DNA of 64,000 bases from Nepenthes gracilis. Its lineage: Eukaryota > Streptophyta > Magnoliopsida > Caryophyllales > Nepenthaceae. This document shows positions 35,780-48,400 of the stretch, one piece after another; position 1 is the first letter of the stretch, and each line of letters opens with the position of its first letter. The DNA lies in NCBI GenBank assembly GCA_033239525.1, contig BSYO01000025.1, positions 2,452,001-2,516,000 of the forward strand. The letters run 5' to 3'. Made by a program: the position numbers and the translations under genes. The notes beneath the pieces were generated by a model. The model had not been told where the DNA came from. It ran no database searches and was given only the letters and a program-made list of their open reading frames with translations.

Positions 35780-36110
35780 ATAGGCTAACAATCTACTCTG
35801 ACACCCTGCCTGTCTAACCGATCTGGATACAGTCCGACATCCAGCAGGCCAGATTGGTCAACGGTCCACTCCGGCGCCAGCCCTGCCTAACCATCGATCT
35901 AATCTATTATCCAGCTGGTTTGGCTTGTCAGCAATCCAATCCGGCATCCAACCGGTTTGACTGGTCAAGGATCCACTTTGGTGCCAAGTCTACTTGATTG
36001 ATCTGGATTCAGTACAATATCCAACCGGTTTGACTAGTTTGTGATCCAGTCTGGCTTCAGATCGAACCAACAGGCCCATAATCCAGTCCAGTTTCAAAAC
36101 GAACTTACTA
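35780..36110 (+). repeat. Degenerate repeats in the untranslated 3' region of the element
   Basis: Several imperfect copies of CCAACCGGTTTGACTGGTCA and GATCCA(G/C)T-like words, without a clean period. No ORF is supported between the antisense ORF start and the 3' LTR (35400-37180). Confidence 0.45.
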
Positions 36111-37180
36111 TGGTCCAGTGTTAGACCTGATTAACAGTCCCTCAACCCAACCCAACCTCAAGTAGACAGACAAGCGTGCGATCTGGTCCTGCCTCAAAAA
36201 TAAAGAGAGAGAGAAAAGGACGACAGCCAAAAAATCAAAGAGGTGAATAATATGGACGAAAATACTTGCTAGTTCCATTCATTAGTCTCTTTTTACAAAG
36301 TACAAAGCCTCTAGGGGCGGTGGATAACAGAAAAGAGTATATGGTATGATGATCCAACTTCAAAAGTTCTACTTAACTCAACTAGGCGAGCCATAAGAAG
36401 AGCTCAAGTGAGAGACCGGCGTGCACTTGATAGACAACAAAACATGATTCGCAGGAGTAGTAGTTTGTGAGGACCCAGATTAGAGGCTCATCTTGAAGAG
36501 AGGCCGCCATCCAGAAGGAGCCATACGAAACAGAAAGTCTCGCCCTGCAATAAGGAGGAAATGGCCTCGAGCCTGAAACTCGCCACCAACCCTACCAGCA
36601 GCACGAGGTGGCTCGTGGAGATAGCAGTTTTCAAAGGTCTCGAGCAGCAACCCATTTTGAAGGCAAGCCACTGCCCAATGTGAAGGCACAGCAAAAGGAA
36701 AGTCTTGCCCCACTCAAAAACAACTATAGGATTGACTCCGAAATAGACACGAAAAAGGATGACCAAAACAGTTCCTCACATGAAAAATGGTGACCAAAAC
36801 AGACTTCTCGTACGTCCTAGAATGACGCCTTCGAATATCGGAGATGAGCTTCCTTTGATCCTTGTGGCCGACAATTCAAGCTTCATAACGATTTTGGGTT
36901 CCCACGCCACTTGATTAATAAAAGTATGGTGTGATGCAAGGCACATTGAACCCCTCAATTTATGGCACAGGGAAGGATCAACAAGCTATTAAATGCCAAA
37001 GATTTCCTATGCGAACAAATCCGCAGAGAATCACGGGTGCAAAGAATCACGCAAAAAACAAAAAAGTAGGGAATCAAATGATTGCCTAGGGAAGAGATGA
37101 AAGAGGAAAACAACAAGACACGCCTCATCCGTGAACAGACCAGGGGTTGAAAATTCAAACCTCCTAACATGAGAAGCTAG

Positions 37181-38129
37181 TGATAGTACGACAGAAATGG
37201 GTCAGCCTAACACGAAGGCCCACGAACTAACAACGAAACTAGAGAGCAAACGACCCACAAGCTCAGGGACGGTCAATGCTTATGTTGACCCAAATTGCAT
37301 CCTAGCCGGCCTGACCGGCCCAAGTCAACCTCGGCCTAGTCAGAACGGCCCACAAACCTCTTTTCGCATATTGAGATTACTTTCCATAGCCGGCTCGACA
37401 ACCGAATATTACCACCGATCATAATATTTTCTGGAATGGTAACTCTAACTTAGTAGATCACCCCTAATGGCAACTCCCATATCTGCTGCGTTCAGCATCT
37501 CCTTGAAGAAGGAAGGGATCCTCTTGACTGATTACGGTTTCCCTAATCGGTGCCCACGATCCCCGTGCCAGGCTGTCAAATCCGCGCAAATAGTAGGTGG
37601 CCAGCCTTGACGCCCAAATGGGGTTCAGCTGGCCCAAAGACTATAAATACCATTGGAGACTGACTCCAAAGGACACGCACAGACGCACTCAGTCTCATAC
37701 GCCCATACTCAGGCTCGCGCTTAAAAGCTCACAAAAGACAATTCTCTACCGAAAGATCTTTTCAAGAACTCTTCCATAATTTTTACTCCCTCAACATCAA
37801 AGCCACTCATTGCTGAGCGCAACACTACCATAAAGCCGCCCCATGAGCGCAACTTTCAAGTCAGACTCAAACCTCCATACCCTTACATCATCACACATAA
37901 TTTTCATTCTTGCGTCTTTTCATCTCTTTGAAAAAGATTACTAATTTGAGTGTCAGAGGATAAATTGAAAAATAAGTACCATTAAACTTCTGACATCTTA
38001 TTTATTCATTGTGTTGCGCAGAACTCAAATTATCAGAGATGGAGATTGGACCCGCTTGAGTTCGGCTTGATCGAGAAAGTCCAAGAGGCTCCTTAATTTG
38101 TATAATTATTTAAAATTTAGGACGCATCA
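37181..38129 (+). repeat. 3' LTR of the full-length gypsy element
   Basis: Starts TGATAGTACGACAG, preceded by the purine-rich GAGAAGCTAG, and ends TTAGGACGCATCA followed by the target duplication ATTTT. TATAAATA at 37642-37649. Confidence 0.92.
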
Positions 38130-38134
38130 ATTTT

Positions 38135-39409
38135 TATTTAATTTTTTATAAAATATTAAAATATATAAATATTAATACTATAAAAAATAATAAAAAATAT
38201 ACTGTTTTTATATTTATTATATTCTTAGATTTTAATCTAATAAATAAAAAAAAGTCATAAGTACTGCAGCGATATATACGTTGCCTCGTGCATCACATTT
38301 CTTTCTCATCTTTTACACAGTATATATTTTTTAATATTTTCCGTTTCTTTGATAACATACATTGCCTTCTCATGTTTGAAAGCTTGCGTTCACATTTCCT
38401 CCTACCCTTTCACAATCTTTTTTTTTTTAATAAATATTTTTCCATTTTTATGTTAAGATATATTATTTTTCCATGTTTGAATGTTGTTTGCCTTCGCTGA
38501 AATGCAGCCAACAGGCATTTCTCCCTCCATCATTATCATCCTCATCATCTCTCTCGCTCGTGTTCAGAGTTCAGAGAGAGCGGCTCGTTTGTAGCTGATT
38601 CAATGCGAGTATTAAATAAAAGCAAAGCAGCAGAGTGTACCAATATCATTCAAAGAAGTATGAGAGAGAAGGCATACCCTGCCATCAAATGCCTCTGATT
38701 GGGACTTATTGGAGGGTACTTTCGTAGGACAAGAGGCCTGGCACTCCTATCAGACTCCATAGTCAGAAACTTACGCCTCTCTGACGTTCAAATCTCCTCT
38801 TCTTTCTCTCTTAAAAATAAAGTCTCCCACCGTCGCCTTTAATTCGAAAAGCTCAAATCTCTATGTACTTCACGCCCGTAGCGTCTCTCTTCATCTCCTT
38901 CACTCTCTCTCCCTCACTCCCAAAAAAAAAAAGAAAAAACTATTGCATTCTTTTTTCTCGAATTCAAATCTAGGCCTTCCCTTTTTCTTGTTCTTCTTCT
39001 TCCTCTTTTTCTTTTTTTTTTTAAAGAAATTGTTGTCAGGGTAAAGGGTAGGACGTTAGGTTTAACAAGCTATAGATGGGTTGCTTCTTTTGAGTTTCTT
39101 TACTCGTTTTTCCTTTTTATTTTTCCGTAAAATTTAGGGTTCTGGATAGTTTGTTGGGTATCCTAGTGAGTAAATTCCTCTGCCTTCAGTTTTTAGATAT
39201 GATTTTTTTTTTTTTTTTTTTTTGCATTTTTTCCCGATAAAATCCTTGTAGAACCCTAGTTGTTTAACCTCTTCGCAGTTCCATTTCCTGGGTTAAGTTT
39301 GAATCGTTTAAAGAAGCTATTTCGTGACAAAATTCATACTTTCTTTTTGAGTTTAGTTTCGAATCGTTGAAAGAAGTGATTTCGTGGCCATCTTTTTCCG
39401 AGTAAATGT
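38135..39409 (+). promoter_or_regulatory. Upstream region and 5' UTR of the AHL gene
   Basis: From about 38500 the DNA becomes rich in CT runs (CTCTCTCGCTCG near 38550, CTCTCTCCCTCACTCCC near 38905) and poly-T tracts, as is common in plant promoters and 5' leaders. No clear TATA box could be chosen. A 5' UTR intron cannot be excluded. Confidence 0.45.
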
Positions 39410-39465
39410 ATGGAAGGAAGAGAAGGTATGGCATTATCAGGGTCAGCTCCTTATTATTTGCATAG
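39406..39465 (+). other. Short out-of-frame ORF overlapping the AHL start
   Basis: An ATG at 39406, four bases before the chosen start at 39410 and in another frame, opens 19 codons that end at TAG 39463-39465. If the leader is read through here, the AHL protein needs leaky scanning or the in-frame ATG at 39428. Confidence 0.6.
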
Positions 39466-42400
39466 AGGGGTTCGTGGGTCTCATACTGGGTTCAATGCGC
39501 CACTGGGTTTAAGAAATTTATCGAACCCTAACGTTGCGGTTCAGTCAAATGTTAGGAGTAGTAACCCTGTTGGGTTAGCATTCAATGTCGAAGGATCGCC
39601 CACTAATTTTCCTCAAGGATTTACTGCAAGTATGCCTTCTGGAGGGTCATTGACTGAGCCTGCAAAGAGAAAAAGAGGGAGACCTAGAAAATATGCTCCG
39701 GAGACAGGGGTGGCGCCTGGTGCCAAAGCGGTTTCGTTAGGGCTGTCTCCCATGTCGTCTCCGAATTCGATCACTCCAGCTGAGAGGAGGAGGAGGGGGC
39801 GGCCACCGGGCTCCGGGAGGAAGCAGCGATTAGCCACTGTTGGTAAGCTTAGTTGTTGTTTTTGGTTGATTTGTTTCTTCTGGGATTGGATATGAGGTAA
39901 TAATGTCTGAAATGTGTTGAACACTTGAACTATACTTCAAATGAAGTTCGTGTTTGGAAATGTGAGATATGCGTGGTTGGAGGAAGGAAATGTAGAGTTG
40001 GAAAAAATATCTATAATTTTATCTGATTCCTGTCACATGATTCATTTTGATAAGTCTAACGACACCTAGGGGAAATTGGGCAGGTTTAGCAACTGTCCCA
40101 AAACTTTATGGACATGCAGAAGAGAAACCCCTTTTTACTTCCACAATATATTGCTAGAAATTCAGTGTAATGGTGTAAGCAGATTCAAATAATCAAACTT
40201 TTTCAGTGTGACTTAATATTTTGTTATTGCTGTTCCTTCCGGTGAAAATTATGTCATATTGTGCTTATCTGTGTTCGTTAAAAGAAGGTGTTCATTACTC
40301 TGGAATCTGTTTTCACATCCATGGCCGTAAGTGCTTTTTCTGGTTGTCTAATTGGCGATTATGTTGTATAACTGCATTATCATTTGAAACTTATTGCATA
40401 CCAGTTAACATTTTTGTGTCTTCCTGTCTCAATATGAACAATATGAATGTAGGAGTGTAAGTGGTGGTTTGAACATTTTAATCATAGGTCGAATTAAACA
40501 CCTGCTATAAAGATGAGTCATCTTGAGAAATGAAATGAAGATATAAACCTAAGAAAACTTGAAATGTGATAATGAAAAATCATTTATAATTGCTTTTATT
40601 CTCGAAGTAGAATGGCTAAGTATAGCGACCCTACTAAGACAAGGCTCTCTTGTTGTTGGTGTAGGATCTCAATATTAAGCACCTACATCAAGGGATATAA
40701 AGTTTTGACTGCATACTTTGCTGCGCTTTGGATTTCATATTTATTTGTTTATATGATGCAACGGACTGCCTTCTGTTTGCATCCTACCATATCAATATTG
40801 AAGGGCTTGTGCATAATTCATCTGACAAGATACATCTCTTGCACTGAATTGAGTGTTCTGAATTCACTTCCGGGCTTTGCTACCAAGCAAATGTTTGAGA
40901 AAATGAGTTTCCGAACTCTTTCCTCACCTATGAAATCTCCAAACGTTGGAGGCTATAACAGTATTACTTATGTTATCGGATTCTTTCATTGTTTAATGGC
41001 GAAAACTTGTCAATAATTCTCCTACAAGAATGTTCCTTTTAACAGTCTACTCGAGCTATGCATTTGTTCTTGGGTTAGGGCTAGCCCATCTTGACCCATT
41101 GTTAGTTCAAGCGATAGAGGGCCTTCTCTTTCATAAGGAAGACCAAAGTTCAACTATTGTGAACCTGTGTGAAATTTCCTTACCAATAAAAAGATTATTC
41201 ATCAACCACCCATCAAATGGAAGGAGTTCTTTTAGAAGCGATATGTTGATGTTCAGAAAACTATATTTAATCATAGATGAGCCATTTATGTGAGCAAAAG
41301 TAAGCTTGTTGTTGCTGGAGGAAAGAAAAAAAAAGAGATGGACCTTGGAGAAGTTAGTGTAAGATCATAAAAAATGATTTAAAATTATTTTTGTTACGAG
41401 TGGATATTGCACTAAATTAAGTGAAATGGTAAAAATGGATTCATATGGGCAATTTCAGTTAGTGGGATTTACATTTTTGTTGTTGCATGAGATGTGTATG
41501 CAACCTGAAGCCCATAGTGGGTAAAAAGATGTAATCAAACAATGACTTTGTTGTAATTGATTTAAGGAGCTTTGTGCAGATGATAGAGGTATTAAAGTCA
41601 CAAATATGTTGGTTGAAGTTTTGATGCTGGAAATTTGCTATTGGATGTTAAATAAGAATTTTATTCATGTGGTCATAAGAGAAGGGTAGTGAAGATGAGA
41701 AGTCAGATTTGCATAGCTAAATTATTATTGCAATATCAGTTAGTTATATACTTTGCATTTGTGCATAAAATCCCCTAAAAGAAATAGACTGGCAATTCCC
41801 GCCCCCTGGGACATATCAAATAAATGACTGACAGTTACTTTCTGAAGTTGGTACTGGCCAATACTTGATCACTGCAGAGAAGTAACTGCAATTTTTAAAA
41901 GCAATACGACTGGCCAATACTTTCTGAAGTTGGTACTGGCCAATACTTGGTCACAGCAGAGAAGTTACTGCTTCAATTTTTAAAAGCAATGCCACCCTTC
42001 AGCCTTCTGATTAATGAAATGCCATTTGCAATAAGGGTTGATTCTAACAACTAGACAGGAAAATTTTGATCATAACACTAAATTCTAGATGGTGGCTGGA
42101 TAAGTTACATTTCTGGCTCATGATTATCCAAAAAGACTTTGAGGGCATAATGTTATTGTATAAAGAAATTCAACAAATTTGGGAAAATGCTGCTTTAAAT
42201 TAATGTCTACAAGTTTGGGAGGAGTGGAGCTGAAAATGATATCATACTGACTTCATATGACTGGAAACATTAAGATCGCTTCCTGGATTTCTAATATAAT
42301 GATTTTGTTGTCTCAGTGACATAACTAATGTTGGAAGGAAATTCAGAACGACTGGTGACAAGAATTAATACATATTATAAAGACAAAATACTGTTGTATA

Positions 42401-45400
42401 TGAAAGCAGTTTGCTTTCTTGTTAAAGCTATATTTACAATCTATTCAATAGATTCTAGTAGTATGAGCTTTTATTTTCTAATTTCCTTGTTCACAAAAAG
42501 GGTGAAGATTGCATTTCGAATTTCAACAGCTTGAGAGAGACAAAGAATGAAAGAGCTAGAATTGAAATTGCTGGTCTTTCCTGTTCCACCAATTAGTGAA
42601 TTTTGCTTTAACAGTGAACAATGATCTACCGTTGAGGAAGTACCTTCCTTGTGCCTTTTTAGCTAGGTTTTAAAGAATCATGGCGAAAGCAATGTGAAAT
42701 GGAAGTGAGTTTGGTTTGGTCTCCTCATAATTACTCCTGCTGCCCCTGGGATTGAATGGGGTTTGAAAGCACGGGGCAAGTGTGTTTCCACCCCCAATTC
42801 CACCATTAATTTTTTTGATTAATTTATTTCACATCATGGGTGAAAATTGTTATTGTCAGTATCACATCTAGTGTTCTCAGTATCGGTTTTATTTGATGAT
42901 ACATATTGGTATCAGACGAAAAATTTCTATTGAACGGAAAATGGGGGCAGATATCGGCTAATGTATTGAAAATACCAGGTGTATTGGATGATACGGCGAC
43001 ATATTGTTATTTTATTGTAGTGTCTAAAAGTAATGGTTTTCGGGGCCGTTATCAATATATATCGGCTCATATTTTATTCCATGTTTTACACCCTTTCCCT
43101 GACCCATTGTCATTATAGTACCTTCTTATGGCATTTTCACTCCTCAATTTGATGTGGTTCTTTTAGAGCTCCTTATATTTATGGAATCTTTCCAATTTGA
43201 TGGTTTAGTTGAAATGGCATTTGACAATGTGGGAGCTAGAACTTGAACTTTGCCAAGTTGCACTACTTATCAGATAAAAGTAAATGAACCAAATATTTTC
43301 AATTGACCAGCCATCTTGTTTCCAGAATATAGATTTCATAATTTGGTAGATATGCTGCTAGAGGCTACTGAATAGGCAAGATATAGCAATTTATTAGCTA
43401 ATATATTTGATATTTGGTAAATATATCGGTTTTTACAAATATTTTTTGTCGGCATACGATTTTAGAATTTTTTTCTTACAATAATATTTGATACTGATAT
43501 ATATTATCTGATATGTTCACTATTGATATCGATGCGACCAATACCCATATTGATACCGATGTTTTCATATGTGATTTAATGTCATCTTGTTTCTTTATGC
43601 TTTTAGTGCATCGAAATGCTTCATGATAATGACATTGATTGTGCCTGCTGTAGTATGCATATCTGTAGTACATATGCGCATTTGTTGTTTTTTCTTTTTT
43701 TTTTCTTTTCCTGAAACCTGATGAAATTTAATATCCCACCTCCCTTATCCCAACAGAAGAAAAAAAGGAGGAGAAGAATGGGTGTAGTGGTTGACTATGT
43801 TATGAATTTTGTTGCTACTGGTTATGTGATGAATGTTTGGGTTTTATTGCCCTTTATTTAAGATTAATTACTGCTTTCATCAGGTGAATGGATGTCCAGC
43901 TCAGCGGGCATTGCTTTTACCCCTCATGTCATCCTTGTTACCCCAGGAGAGGTATGCAAACAAATCAATTCAAAGCTTTCTGTGATTTATAAGGTAGTAA
44001 ACGTTAAATTGCTCATTCAACGGCCAGGGATTTCTTGAAAAGGGGAATATATTTGCCGAAATATGTTTTCCTGTTAAAAGGAAGAAGGTTTCCTTTTTGA
44101 GTTTCATCAATCTTTTTCTTGCTCTTCACAACATTACACTGTAGCCTTTATATTGACAGGATATTGAGCTCCCAATATGCATGGGATCCGGGGAAAGGGT
44201 CTTAGTATTTTTAGGTATATAATAAGCAGTCTTACTTTGCATTATACAAGATTCCATTTCCACAATTCAAATCTTTGACTACCAGCTCATACAACGATAA
44301 CTCTTTTTATATGACAAATAGTAGATCACCTGCTAGGTAGTCTTGCAGGCAAGCTATAACAGTCCTCTGAAACCAGAAACTTCACAGCTTCTGTGTTGTT
44401 GGCTTTCCCACTAATCTCTAATCTTGAGCACAATTTTGGCAACTGTCTTTGAATTGAAACAATGAATGAAAATATGTGTCGGTATTGTTGATACTTATCT
44501 TTTAAGAAGCTTAAATGTAAATGTTTTATAAAAGTATAAAAATATGCATAGATCAAAAAATTTTGGTATTTTTCAATGTTCTAAAGGAATGCAAGATTAA
44601 TTTCAATAAAATTAATTAAAACTCTTTAAATAGATAAATAAATTATTAAAGATGGTTAAATTTTGATATATAATTCATTTTTGATGTGGTTGGGAGACAA
44701 TATTTTTTGCGTCTATAATGTTAGATATTGGTAAGTCACCTAACACAACCGTAACAGTTATTTATATCGTTATTTTCATTCATGATTCAGACTTTGCCCT
44801 TTCTAATAATACTCGCACACCCATTTGAACCCTGGCCTCATCTTTTTGGCTTGAGAAGACTCTGCTTTATTCCATTAAGAGCAGATTTCTTAAGTCTAAT
44901 TCTCCAATTTTTCTTAGGCTTACACATCTCATCCTATGCAAACCAAGGCTCTTCTTTTGTTTAAAGCTATTCTTGGCAAAAGGAAGAGCATTCTTATGCT
45001 TATAACCTGATGCACCAGCTTTTTATTTTTGCTGTAACTTTGTCAATGAATGGAGAGAATAGTTTAACTTCAAGGTACTTGATAGGTAAATCTTCCTTAT
45101 TAAATTGCAGTGATTCACTCACTATTTTAAGTAACATGATTTCATTGATGTCGAAGGGTTTGAATTCATCAAAACAAGATGAGAAAGTTCTTTGAATATA
45201 AAATAGGAAAACAAGCATTATTAGGTGCATTTCTACCATTGAGGCCATCAGATTAGGAAGTCTTTAGAAGATCTGTGCTCAAGTTCTTTTCTTGCTTCAT
45301 TGCCCCAAACTTAAAAGCGAACCCTGCTTGCATTGATGCTTTGACATTAAGACAGCATGCCATATCCTTGTTACATAAACGTGTATGATAATACGATATA

Positions 45401-48400
45401 TGAATGAAATCTTCATTTTATTGTGGATATGACTTTTCCTGATGGCTTGTTTTCCATGGGAAGTGACACGAACTGAAATGGTTTCTCTTCAGTCTAGTAC
45501 TAAGCTGTGTGGCTGACATTATGATGGAGAAAGAGAGGATGAAATGATGAAGAAACATCAATAAGGGCCATATGAAGAAAATAAAACTTGAAATTTACAC
45601 GTTTTTTAAGTAGTGTCATGGATGAAAATATCGCTATCAATATAGGTCACAACTATGTCAGTATCGGGATTGGTCGCAATCATATCAGTTTTGGTATTGT
45701 TTGCTGCCATACTAGTATTGGATACCTTGGAAGAAAAAGATTTTTGTAAATCGTAAACTGATAAAATCGTGTTTGTTGATATATCGGCCGATATATTGCT
45801 GATATGGAAATATATTGCGATATTGTCCTATTATTGGAAAACATGGATATCACGGGCTCTACAATTGATATATGTTAGCTGATATTTTCATCTACTTGTA
45901 GCGTAAAATTGGCAGCATAATTTGCCTAATGTATCAGCCTTTCTTGCTTAACATTCTATACATTCTAATATGGGAGCATAGTAAATCCCAGCTGGGGACA
46001 AACTGGATTTAATTCCACTCATTAGTGGCAATTGATTCTAAAGATTGATTTACAGAGATATCTATAAATTTTAAGTGAATTGTAAGTTTTACAAAAATAA
46101 TCGTAGTAAAGGAAATTCAAAACATTTTACAGCCTAGAGAAATTCATGAAAACACAAACCCAAGATCCCATTTATATATAGTATACTTCTGATGGCCGCT
46201 CAAAAAGTAAAGGAAATATCAGCCAATATTATCGGTATTGGGCCCCCGATACTGATTCTTGTCATTTGGATTGTCTTTTTTTCTTGAGCGGCCAATTGTC
46301 AATTTTTTGTTAGCAAATCTAAGAGCATTGTTGCCTTTGACATTCTCTTCTGACTAACATGATGCTTTGTAGAAAATTGGACATGCATATGATCATTGAA
46401 TTCTTCAAACCAATGGAAAAATTTGTTCTAATAACATAACATAACATTGTGATCAGTTGGAGTAGTCTGCCAGGTTTACTAATTACTCTTTTATTGTGTT
46501 AAATTTAAGTTGATTAAGAAGGGATGTATCTCAGGATCCGGGTTGCCGTACGGGTTAGGAAGCCGTTCGATCTCTCTTGGTAGGTCGAATTGGAGCGGGT
46601 TTGGTTTCCGTCCCTAGTAACATAGATCTTGTACACTACAACAGATAAACAAAAAATCAGAGAATGACGGAACTCACTCCCAATATATCATTTGACTCTT
46701 AAGTCAATAAGTCATCTACAATGGTGAGAAAGGTAGGATGATGCGAGAGGGGGTTGAGTGAATCGTAGCTTCGGGAGGTGTACTCGTAGGCGAGTGGCTT
46801 GAGTGGTGGTGCACTCATTGATTGAGTGGCTTGTGAGTAAGCAGATTGATGCTTTTGAGTTACTTGTTCATTCGAATTCTTTTTCTCTCGAAATCTCTGG
46901 ATTTGCCGAATCCTTTTTCCCACAGGAAAGAAGAGGGATTTATAGACTTAGGGCCAGCGAAGTCTTTCTTGGGCTTCACCGCTTGTTCTCCCTGTTGTCT
47001 CTTTGAGCATGCCTAGGGATTAGGGTGGTAATCATGGCCTTTTCTTGGCAACACCAGAGGACTGCACGAGACATTTCTGGACCAACCACTGCGTGGGCAG
47101 GGGCCCTGTGGATATCAGCTAGGCTGCTAGGGCAACTGTTGTAACCACATTTGACTGGCTCTCCTTGCCAGCACATGCTGTGCCGTCAGAGCCGTTGGTG
47201 GCCATGCAGAAGAGGCAATCATAGGCACCACACCGCATGCAATTCTAATCTTCCGCTTCCCGCCATACAATCCCGGGTTGACCAAATTGGACCGTTTGCA
47301 CTTTTGCCTGGGCCTTCTTCAGGATGTATAGCACGGTGGGCCACCGCTCTCTGGGCTCCCCCCTGTGGACGCTGTGCTCCCCGAGTCTGTCTCAAGCAAA
47401 TGCCTGTTGGGCTGTCACTTTCCTCCGGGCCACCCCTGGGCCAGCCCAGGGGCTACTGGACCCATCAAGAAGAGTGCACTATTTTGCTCTTACTATAAGA
47501 TGTTTGCTAACCACAGCATGTGCCACTTCCGATTAAAAAATAAAAATTCTAGTCATTTATCCAGTTGTCAACTGAATGAATGCTAACTAGGCAAAAATTC
47601 TCCATATGAGTCAGTTAATTTGTACTCCCAATGCGTGGATGCCGAAAATTTGATAATAAATGAAAACAGCTGATTATTCTTTTTATTTATTGATATGAAA
47701 GTGATGAATATTGCTTACTTGAGCAATGGGGTGGCCAATGAGACAAGGATCCTACATAATAGTGGGTTTGCGGAGGGTTAGATATAAGTAATCGTATCTC
47801 TACATGGTAAAGAAAATGTTTTCGTGGTTTAAACTCTTGGTCTTCTGGTAGCAATGGAGAGGACCACCCTCTTAAATATTGCCTATTTGATGAAGATTAT
47901 TTGATGGAACCTAACCTTGTCTTGTTCCAACCATGGATTAAAATTCAGTATAAGTATTAGTATTGGTCATAACTATATTAGTATTGACCATATTAGGTAA
48001 TATGAATTAGTATTGGATATTGTATTTGAAATGGTGGCCAAACCAGCAAATAAAAAGCTGAATGGATAAATAAAAATCACATTTGATAAAATGAACTTAT
48101 GTTTTCTGTCTTTTCCCTGTTGTGGGTTTTTTGGGGGTCCTTTTCGGGTTTGCGGGGCAGTGTGGATTAGTCTGTTGGTTCAACCTATGTTGATCTGTCT
48201 ATCGAGTGTTTCATCTCGGTGTTGTGGTATTGTCATTGTTGTTATTCTGATTATTATTAACATTTTCTCAGGACATTGCTGCAAAAATACTGCTATTTTC
48301 ACAACAGAGACCAAGGGCGATATGCATAATGTCAGCTAGTGGTGGTGTTTCTTCTGTCACCCTTCGGCAGCCTGCAACTTCCAGTAGCACTGTCACCTAT

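Larger units (their letters stand above)
26483..38129 (+). mobile_element. Full-length Ty3/gypsy element, Tat type, non-functional
   Basis: Complete 11.6-kb element: 5' LTR 26483-27431, internal region, 3' LTR 37181-38129, both LTRs 949 bp, with ATTTT target duplications at 26478-26482 and 38130-38134. Domain order PR-RT-RNase H-second RNase H-integrase, plus a reverse-oriented ORF between pol and the 3' LTR, matches the Tat lineage of plant gypsy elements. Every coding region has stop codons and frameshifts. The LTRs differ visibly at many bases, so insertion is old; I have not computed a divergence. Numerous stops are TAG, TGA or TAA where related sequence has CAG, TGG, CGA or GAA. Confidence 0.93.

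Noticed and set aside
40612..41293. ORFs of 134 and 87 codons in AHL intron 1
   Set aside because: No family similarity, no exon-like borders, and the AHL exon series is complete without them.
47151..47586. Three overlapping + strand ORFs of 70-115 codons
   Set aside because: They fall almost entirely in the antisense solo LTR at 46522-47467, whose GC-rich sequence lacks stop codons by composition.
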